A stretch of 11,622 nucleotides of DNA from Clostridium sp. UBA4108 (GTDB taxonomy: Bacteria; Bacillota; Clostridia; Clostridiales; Clostridiaceae), in contig DFXM01000003.1 of the NCBI GenBank assembly GCA_002381695.1, positions 1 to 11,622 on the forward strand. The letters are read 5' to 3'. This document shows, in pieces, positions 6,602 to 11,622 of the stretch. Each line of letters starts with the position of its first letter. Within the stretch, counting starts at the first letter, position 1. The position numbers and the translations under genes are program-made. Under the pieces are notes generated by a model that was given only the letters and a program-made list of their open reading frames with translations, did no database searches and had not been told where the DNA came from.

Positions 6602-7265
6602 AAAGGGATATACCATGTTTATTATCGTTGTAAACTTAGGTACAGGTAGCAAAGTTTTAAAAGAGGCAAAAGAAATTGGGATATCAGGAGGAACTATTTT
6701 TCTAGGAAAAGGTACTGCCAAGAGCCATCTCCTAGATCTATTGGGTCTTAATGAAGTAAAAAAAGAGATAGTATTAATAGTCTCAGAAAATGAACTTGAA
6801 GATAAGTTTCACCAAGTCCTAATTGAAGATTTTCATTTAAATAAACCTAATCATGGTATAGCTTTTTCTTTACCGTTAAATAAAGTTTTAGGTCTAAGAA
6901 GTTGTAAAATTTGTAGTGATAAACCGCAAATAGGAGGTATTGATAATATGGGGTATGAAGTAATCTTCACTATAGTAGATAGAGGACTTGCTGAGGAAGT
7001 AGTAGATTCTGCTGTTGCAGCAGGTGCAAGAGGTGCAACCATAGTTAATGCAAGGGGAGCTGGCTCACATGAGCATAATACATTTTTCTCAATGTCTCTT
7101 GAACCTGAGAAGGAAATAGTTATGATACTTATTGATAAAGAAAAATCAGATGCTATAATTACAGCTATAAAAGACACCACACATATTGATGATCCTGCTA
7201 AAGGGATAATGTTCACTATGGATGTAAATAAAGCTTCCGGTCTACCACCGATTACTAATAAATAA
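6582..7265 (+). CDS. Tandem two-domain PII-like regulatory protein
   Basis: The 227-residue protein contains two PII-like domains, about 11-105 and 123-221. Domain 2 is clearer: GARGATIVNARGAGSHE (148-164), then EKEIVMILI (176-184), and a B-loop-like stretch ending KGIMFTMDV (207-215). Domain 1 shows the same pattern: GISGGTIFLGKGT (33-45), KEIVLIV (61-67) and HGIAFSLPL (91-99). The T-loops are short and lack the uridylylated tyrosine of GlnB/GlnK, so control is more likely by ligand binding. The linker has a CxxC (C108, C111). I chose TTG at 6582 because GGAG (6569-6572) lies 9 bases upstream; the TTG at 6573 abuts it. The start overlaps the permease gene by 20 bases. PII proteins bind nucleotides and 2-oxoglutarate-like effectors and often gate transporters (GlnK on AmtB), so this one probably controls the DUF1538 proteins. 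Confidence 0.87.
   Translation: MKLAAIKKGYTMFIIVVNLGTGSKVLKEAKEIGISGGTIFLGKGTAKSHLLDLLGLNEVKKEIVLIVSENELEDKFHQVLIEDFHLNKPNHGIAFSLPLNKVLGLRSCKICSDKPQIGGIDNMGYEVIFTIVDRGLAEEVVDSAVAAGARGATIVNARGAGSHEHNTFFSMSLEPEKEIVMILIDKEKSDAIITAIKDTTHIDDPAKGIMFTMDVNKASGLPPITNK
6932..6950 (+). promoter_or_regulatory. Internal ribosome binding site and in-frame ATG inside the PII-like gene
   Basis: AGGAGG (6932-6937) lies 10 bases before an ATG at 6948-6950. This ATG is in the same frame as the host gene and falls exactly at the start of the second PII domain. Initiation here would give a 105-residue single-domain protein (6948-7265), close to the normal size of a PII subunit (about 112). It is the strongest ribosome binding site of this cistron, better placed than many in the window. 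Confidence 0.6.
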
Positions 7266-7296
7266 TATTTTTTAATATACTATGATGTTATAAATT

Positions 7297-7338
7297 AAGC
7301 AGTATTTAAATGTTTCCATTTAAATACTGCTTTTCTTT
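7297..7338 (+). terminator. Strong terminator of the DUF1538-PII operon
   Basis: A perfect 16-bp stem (7297-7312 with 7317-7332) around a TTTC tetraloop is followed by TTCTTTTC. It lies 31 bases after the PII-like stop codon and bounds the operon. The minus-strand T run is weak, so it mainly serves the plus strand. It could also stop readthrough from the patatin gene. Confidence 0.88.
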
Positions 7339-7441
7339 TCTCTTCTCTTAAATAATTTTGACACTTGTTAATCCATATCCTTTTATGTTCTTCTGAAGTC
7401 ACTACTTATGAGTTCGTGTGTTTTCTCCATTCTTAATTATT

Positions 7442-8386
7442 TTATCGGGATATTTCTTTATTATTTTCCTTATCTTTAGCAAGCACTTCCTTTATCTTAT
7501 TTTTCCTCACGTTCCACCAGGAGTTACTTTTCTTTTCTTCCTGCGCCCTTTGTAATTCATCTTCATACTGAGCATTTGCCATATACATTATTGGTCCCAA
7601 TAAATTCATAGAATCTTCATAACCTTGCAGAATTCTTTGTTTTTTAGATTCCTCCGATAAATTAAGAGTTCCTGTTAAAACCCCCTCTTTCATTATGCTT
7701 GGACGTATCTCTATAATCTTAGCATTAGGATATAAACTTCTTTTGACATTTGCCTCTTTCGAAAGTAATACTACTATTATTACATCGCAGCCTTCTCCAT
7801 ATACTGGTTGAATAGGTGTATTATCAATCATTCCTCCATCTATATATCTCTTTCCATTAATCTCTTCACTTTCATAGATTAATGGTAGACAAGCAGACGC
7901 TAGGATTGCACTTTTTCCCTCTTCTTCTTCAAAGTCATTAATTTTAAAGTACTTTGGAGTAAAATCTGGCATTTCTGTACATGCCGCATAACATATTCTT
8001 CCCGATTCTTTCATCTTTTTTATATCAATATAGCTATTCAGTATGTCACATACCCCTTCTCGTGGTACATCTCCAGATTCTAATTTCTTAGGCATGTACT
8101 TTTTTACTAAGTTTAAGTTCTTTATACCTACAGCTATAGCCATACCTTTTTTTATTATTTCCTTATTATTAATAGGCAAAAGCTTTTCTATAGTGACTTC
8201 TTCCCACAACATTTCGGCTCTCTCTAAATCATCCTGTGCAAACAGTACCGCATTAAAAGCGCCTATAGAAGTACCTGAAATTACCTTAATATATTTATCT
8301 AGCTTTAGTTCCTTTATGGCTCTCCAAACACCTAATTCATAGGCTCCTTTACCACCACCACCTGATAACACTAATCCAATTTTCAT
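7442..8386 (-). CDS. Patatin-like phospholipase (cytoplasmic lipid acyl hydrolase)
   Basis: This 314-residue protein has the complete patatin signature. The oxyanion-hole loop is GGGGKGAYELG (9-19), the nucleophile elbow GTSIG has S40 at its centre, and the catalytic aspartate is D183 in DGGMIDN. Patatin enzymes use this Ser-Asp dyad to cleave acyl chains from phospholipids or other lipids. There is no signal peptide or membrane helix, so it is probably cytoplasmic and may associate with the membrane. The C-terminal 40 residues are charged and rich in K, E and W and lie outside the core fold. The start ATG follows AGGGGTGAT, which pairs well with the 16S tail although the spacing is short. 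It is transcribed alone, convergent with the PII operon. The physiological substrate is unknown. Confidence 0.9.
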   Translation of the reverse strand: MKIGLVLSGGGGKGAYELGVWRAIKELKLDKYIKVISGTSIGAFNAVLFAQDDLERAEMLWEEVTIEKLLPINNKEIIKKGMAIAVGIKNLNLVKKYMPKKLESGDVPREGVCDILNSYIDIKKMKESGRICYAACTEMPDFTPKYFKINDFEEEEGKSAILASACLPLIYESEEINGKRYIDGGMIDNTPIQPVYGEGCDVIIVVLLSKEANVKRSLYPNAKIIEIRPSIMKEGVLTGTLNLSEESKKQRILQGYEDSMNLLGPIMYMANAQYEDELQRAQEEKKSNSWWNVRKNKIKEVLAKDKENNKEISR

Positions 8387-8643
8387 TCCATCACCCCTAC
8401 TAATCTGGTACTTACTAAGCTTTTCCTTAAGGCATCCAAATAAACAGTAAGCAATGCCCTATTTAAGTATATCAAGTATAGATTTTTTTTGCACTATATT
8501 CACTTATGAAAAAGTTGTTAACAGTAGACACCATCTTATTATTTAACTATCTCATATTATAATATATGTTCATACTTTATAGAGGCTACTACTATATAGA
8601 TATAGCATAAATAAAAATTCTGGAGAGCTTTCAATATTTGTTT
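8387..8643. other. Intergenic stretch upstream of the patatin gene, nothing definite seen
   Basis: There is no credible gene. Several TATAAT-like sequences occur (for example 8558-8563) and TTGTTA (8515-8520) is followed 16 bases later by TATTAT, but none forms a convincing promoter with the correct direction and spacing. The patatin promoter and the start of the candidate RNA to the right probably lie here. Confidence 0.5.
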
Positions 8644-8831
8644 AACTCCTTGCTACAAAGAGTTTATATTGGTGGTATTTCGAATCAACAAGAGATTTGA
8701 TCATGAAATTCATGAAGGGACGAATACAACCAATGAAATCATAAAGTCCAAGACTAAATGAAATACCTTCATTAAATATATTTTTCATAATTATTAAAAG
8801 ACCATTGTTCATATTTTCCAATGGTCTTTTT
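8644..8831 (+). ncRNA. Candidate structured RNA of unknown class
   Basis: Four helices follow one another. The first is AACTCCTTG/CAAAGAGTT (8644-8664, triloop CTA, 8 of 9 pairs). The second is a 13-pair helix joining 8668-8682 to 8721-8734 with one mismatch and one bulge. It encloses two smaller hairpins: ATCAA/TTGAT (8684-8688 with 8697-8701) and CATG/CATG (8702-8714). The third is AATGAA/TTCATT (8757-8773). The last is the 12-bp terminator stem (8796-8830). This is dense for AT-rich spacer DNA and ends in a T run on the plus strand, consistent with a small RNA. No known RNA class was recognised and no firm promoter found. The opposite strand, as an extended 3' region of motB, remains possible. 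Confidence 0.35.
8796..8831. terminator. Bidirectional terminator after motB
   Basis: AAAAGACCATTG (8796-8807) pairs perfectly with CAATGGTCTTTT (8819-8830) around an 11-base loop. A T run follows on both strands (TTTTTC on plus, TTTT on minus). It lies about 52 bases downstream of the motB stop codon and also ends the candidate plus-strand RNA. Confidence 0.85.
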
Positions 8832-8882
8832 CTATTGTAAATATTTAATTGTCCATTATTAGCTCTTATATTAAACTCTTAT

Positions 8883-9608
8883 CTATTTTTTATTCTCTGA
8901 AGCTGTAGATTTTGAATTTAATATAACTATATCAACTCTTCTATTTTTACTTCTACCACCCTCTGTATCATTTGAGAAAATTGGTTTATATTCTCCATAT
9001 CCAATGGCAGAGAGTCTATCTGGTGGAATCCCTAAATCAGCCAAATCCTCTACCACATTTGCTGCTCTAGCCGCTGAAAGCTGCCAATTAGATTCAAACT
9101 GTGAGTTCTTTATTGGAATATTATCTGTATGACCTTCTATTCTTATGTAATTGCTCATTCCCTTTAATATTTTAGAAACATCAGCTAATTCTGCTCTCAT
9201 TTTCTCTGTAGTATCTGCTTTTCCACTTTCAAAAAACATTCTGTCAGTAAAACTAATTACAAGTCCTCTTTCTTCTACCTTTGTAGACATGACACTATTT
9301 AAACTTGATTCATTAATCAACTTATCTACCTCTGTTTTTACATTAGATAGCTCGTCCAATAGGTTAGGAGCTTTTTCTACTAAGCCAATCTCTTCACTAC
9401 TAGAATAACTACCGCCCCCTATACCAACTATGTTTTCTCCTCCTCCAAAAACGCCTTTAAAAGAATTAGACATTCTCTCATATTTCTCAGCATTTAGATT
9501 ACTAGTTGCATACATAACTACAAAGAAAATCATAAGTAAAGTTATTAAGTCTGAATAGGTTAATAGCCATCGTTCATTATTCTCATGTTTTTCCTCAACT
9601 TTTCTCAT
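8883..9608 (-). CDS. motB: Flagellar motor stator protein MotB
   Basis: The 241-residue protein has the MotB layout. A short cytoplasmic N-terminus leads into a single membrane helix (about 18-35, SDLITLLMIFFVVMYA) bearing D20, the conserved ion-carrying aspartate. A glycine/serine linker and plug region (about 50-75) follows. The OmpA-like peptidoglycan-binding domain (about 112-230) contains RIEGHTDN (156-163) and NRRVDI (222-227). MotB anchors the stator to the cell wall and, with MotA, forms the ion channel that drives flagellar rotation. The AGGGGAAG ribosome binding site fits the start. It lies 23 bases after motA in the same operon and is followed by a bidirectional terminator. Whether protons or sodium drive it is not clear from the sequence. 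The first residues (MRKVEEKHENNERWLLTYSD) match the family start. Confidence 0.94.
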   Translation of the reverse strand: MRKVEEKHENNERWLLTYSDLITLLMIFFVVMYATSNLNAEKYERMSNSFKGVFGGGENIVGIGGGSYSSSEEIGLVEKAPNLLDELSNVKTEVDKLINESSLNSVMSTKVEERGLVISFTDRMFFESGKADTTEKMRAELADVSKILKGMSNYIRIEGHTDNIPIKNSQFESNWQLSAARAANVVEDLADLGIPPDRLSAIGYGEYKPIFSNDTEGGRSKNRRVDIVILNSKSTASENKK

Positions 9609-9631
9609 GATGTCTTCCCCTATCTATAAAA

Positions 9632-10405
9632 TTAATTTATATTATTTTTTTCACTTTCTTGTTTTTCCATAAAACTCTCTAATTTTGTTGCTAATACACT
9701 TGGGTTTACCCCCTCTTGAATTAACAACAATCCTTCAATAATCATTTCTTTTTCAAGTATTTCATCCTTTTCTAGAGCCTTTAATTTGTTAGCAATTGGA
9801 ATCCACAAAAGATTAGCAGTACCAACTCCATATAGAGTTGCTATAAAGGCTACTGAAATTTTAGGTCCAAGTTCATCTGGATTCGTAAGATTCCCTAAAA
9901 CTTGGACTAACCCCATTACAGTTCCTATAATTCCCATAGTAGGTGAAAATCCACCAGCTGAATCAAATACAGCAATTTCTTCTCTACGTTTATTAGACAT
10001 ATTTTCAACCTTTATTTCTAAAGAACCTTTAATAAGATGCGGTTCAATACCATCTACCACCATCTGAAGTCCTTTTCTAATAAAGGGATCCACTGACGCG
10101 TTTTGAACGTAAGCCTCTAAGTTAAGAAGTCCTTCTTTTCTAGCTTTAATAGCCATTTCCTTCATTAATTCTACAAGAGAATCGATATCTCTTTTCTGTG
10201 GAGTAAAGGCTAATTTCAAAGCGTGTGGTATTTTCTTTATAGTTTTCATAGGAAATGATACCCCTACAGCACCTATTGTACCTCCAAAAACAATAACTGC
10301 TGCCGTAGGTTCAAATAACGCATGCAATGCTCCACCTTCTAATGTAAACCCCAAAATAATAGCACCAAATCCTATTATTAAGCTTATGATAATTCCTAAA
10401 TCCAT
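9632..10405 (-). CDS. motA: Flagellar motor stator protein MotA
   Basis: From the chosen start this is a 257-residue protein with four membrane segments and a large cytoplasmic loop. The loop holds the charged region that contacts FliG. Conserved features include the early GFGAIILGF helix, SPTMGIIGTVMGLVQVLGNL with the proline equivalent to E. coli P173, and the late helix ending in IPIANKLK with the P222 equivalent. MotA and MotB form the torque-generating stator (MotA5-MotB2). The frame is open to an ATG at 10438, but that site has no ribosome binding site. The ATG at 10405 follows GAAGG by about 11 bases and gives MDLGIII, the usual family start, so I prefer it. No flagellar structural genes are nearby, which is normal for motAB in many Firmicutes. 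Confidence 0.93.
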   Translation of the reverse strand: MDLGIIISLIIGFGAIILGFTLEGGALHALFEPTAAVIVFGGTIGAVGVSFPMKTIKKIPHALKLAFTPQKRDIDSLVELMKEMAIKARKEGLLNLEAYVQNASVDPFIRKGLQMVVDGIEPHLIKGSLEIKVENMSNKRREEIAVFDSAGGFSPTMGIIGTVMGLVQVLGNLTNPDELGPKISVAFIATLYGVGTANLLWIPIANKLKALEKDEILEKEMIIEGLLLIQEGVNPSVLATKLESFMEKQESEKNNIN

Positions 10406-10606
10406 ATAAAACCCAACCTTCATAATTAAAATATTCATCTTAGTATATTAACAACTAATATTACATATTAATTATAAATTTCTTTAAAAATAAATTCCAT
10501 TTAGCGAAAAGTAATTACCCTATACTCACCCATGTTTAGACATATATATTTTATTGTTACACTATATTACATAAAATTTCTCAATAATACTATAGATTTA
10601 ATTTTT

Positions 10607-11533
10607 TTAGATTATATGTATTTCTTGTAAAAAATCATCTACCTCAATTTCATATTTTTTCTTAGCTAAAGAATAACAGTTGATATGAGATCCTCCTTCA
10701 ACTATAAGTAACTTCTTTATTCCAACTTTACATTTATACATATCTAAAGTCATTTCACAAGGTATTGTCCGATCTAAAGTTCCATGAATAAATAGTGTTG
10801 GAATTTTACTAGTTTTTACTACTTCTACAGGATTTATTTTCTCCATTGAAAATCCACACTTTCTTCTTATATGCAAATTAACTAATCTATACATGATTTT
10901 TGCAGGAATTCTCACCTTTTTAAATTGATATTTCATAATTCCGCCTGCTGTGGAATATGGAGATTCAGCAATAATAAAATTTATTTTTTCTTCCCCTATT
11001 TTGGGATACATAAGTACAGTAGCTGCTCCCATAGAATGTCCGTGAATTCCAATAATCGCTTTCTCACCTAATTTACTCTTCATCAATTCTACCCATAAAT
11101 CCAAATCCTTTACTTCCTTCTCACCATAGGTTGCGTATAAGCCCTCACTATCTCCGTGAGCTCTAGAATCCACAAGCAAGATATTAAATCCCTTCTCTAT
11201 TAAAAAATTTACATATTGAGCCGATCTATAATGGTTAGCTGTATATCCATGAAGAATTATAATACCCTTATTTGTAGAATTTTCATTTTCTAGATAATAG
11301 CCCTTTAATTTGAATCCATCCTCACTAGTAACCTGTACTGGTTTCAAATCTAAAGCTTCATACTCTTCTAACGTGCAAGATTTCATATTTCTCAATATTT
11401 GAAACATTATATTCTTATCCTTCTTCTTGCCTAAAACTAGTTCATGAAAGGCTAGATTTCTTATTAATAACATGACTATAAGAGATATTAACAATATAAA
11501 TCCAACAATTCCAAATGCTATAGCTCTACCCAT
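10607..11533 (-). CDS. Membrane-anchored alpha/beta hydrolase
   Basis: This 308-residue protein has an N-terminal membrane helix (about 4-24) followed by a complete alpha/beta hydrolase fold. The oxyanion turn is LHGYTAN (94-100), the nucleophile elbow GHSMG carries S167, and the probable acid D254 is in HGTLDRTIP. The histidine H283 is in GGSHINCY. The sequence RAHGDSEG (124-131) is typical of the BEM46 / YqkD-like group of esterases and peptidases. The active domain most likely faces the cytoplasm because the anchor is followed by RNLAFHELVLGKKKDK, though the topology is not certain. The substrate is unknown. The frame is open upstream to 11602, but the ATG at 11533 has GGAGGA (11541-11546) 7 bases before it, so the shorter start is right. 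It reads toward motA from a separate promoter. Confidence 0.88.
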   Translation of the reverse strand: MGRAIAFGIVGFILLISLIVMLLIRNLAFHELVLGKKKDKNIMFQILRNMKSCTLEEYEALDLKPVQVTSEDGFKLKGYYLENENSTNKGIIILHGYTANHYRSAQYVNFLIEKGFNILLVDSRAHGDSEGLYATYGEKEVKDLDLWVELMKSKLGEKAIIGIHGHSMGAATVLMYPKIGEEKINFIIAESPYSTAGGIMKYQFKKVRIPAKIMYRLVNLHIRRKCGFSMEKINPVEVVKTSKIPTLFIHGTLDRTIPCEMTLDMYKCKVGIKKLLIVEGGSHINCYSLAKKKYEIEVDDFLQEIHII

Positions 11534-11569
11534 AATGACATCCTCCAAGTTGATGATATTTTTATTAAT

Positions 11570-11578
11570 AGTATAACA
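11570..11578 (-). promoter_or_regulatory. Extended -10 promoter of the alpha/beta hydrolase gene
   Basis: On the minus strand the sequence reads TGTTATACT, which matches TGnTATAaT with one change. It lies about 37 bases before the ATG at 11533. No -35 box is evident. Confidence 0.4.
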
Positions 11579-11622
11579 ACATCCCTTTAAAATATATCCC
11601 AAATAATGTAACTACCCCTGGG

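Noticed and set aside
8703..8744. Tiny frame encoding MKFMKGRIQPMKS
   Set aside because: It has no good ribosome binding site and lies within the pairing region of the candidate RNA; chance is enough to explain it.
8593..8758. Open stretch of about 50 codons without an ATG in the region left of the terminator
   Set aside because: It lacks a usable start or ribosome binding site, and the helices account better for the region.
8745..8764. AAGACTAAATG resembles the R element of group I introns
   Set aside because: No matching S element (AAGATATAGTC-like) or P3-P7 core was found; the match is short.
10406..10438. Longer MotA start (11 extra residues)
   Set aside because: No ribosome binding site precedes 10438, and the shorter start gives the usual family N-terminus.
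10512..10538. Possible flagellar sigma-D promoter upstream of motA (TAAA, 15 bases, GGTAATTA, minus strand)
   Set aside because: The -10 half matches GCCGATAT poorly and the AT-rich context makes TAAA common.
11534..11602. 23-residue N-terminal extension of the alpha/beta hydrolase
   Set aside because: It contains the ribosome binding site and the -10 element of the shorter start.

Overview
The window is low-GC DNA with AGGAGG-type ribosome binding sites, frequent TTG starts, TATAAT-like promoters and T-tailed hairpin terminators. Together with a flagellar motAB pair, this points to a motile Firmicute, most likely Clostridium or a close relative. The genus is inferred from sequence style and protein families, not from a search.

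Layout. Bases 1-125 look like the right end of an IS200/IS605-type element with the last codons of a tnpB-like gene. From 148 to 3010 everything reads on the minus strand. Two paralogous signal-peptide and membrane-anchored proteins of unknown function (275-1009 and 2211-2948) flank a multi-pass membrane protein that resembles a degenerate CPBP protease (1078-1785) and a broken peptide deformylase gene (1786-2045). Bases 2949-3501 are AT-rich spacer with two divergent promoters and short repeats.

The centre (3423-7338) is a self-contained plus-strand operon: two near-identical 499-residue DUF1538-type membrane proteins, then a two-domain PII-like protein whose start overlaps the second permease gene, closed by a strong terminator. 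All three genes start with TTG. The PII gene also carries a perfect internal ribosome binding site and in-frame ATG that could yield the C-terminal PII domain alone. By analogy with GlnK-AmtB, the likely reading is a small-molecule-gated membrane transporter with its own PII regulator. The substrate and effector cannot be read from the sequence. This is the most interesting system in the window.

The right part (7442-11533) is again minus strand: a patatin-like phospholipase, a 496-base spacer holding a candidate structured RNA and a bidirectional terminator, the flagellar stator genes motA-motB, and a membrane-anchored alpha/beta hydrolase. These appear to be separate transcription units with housekeeping or motility roles.
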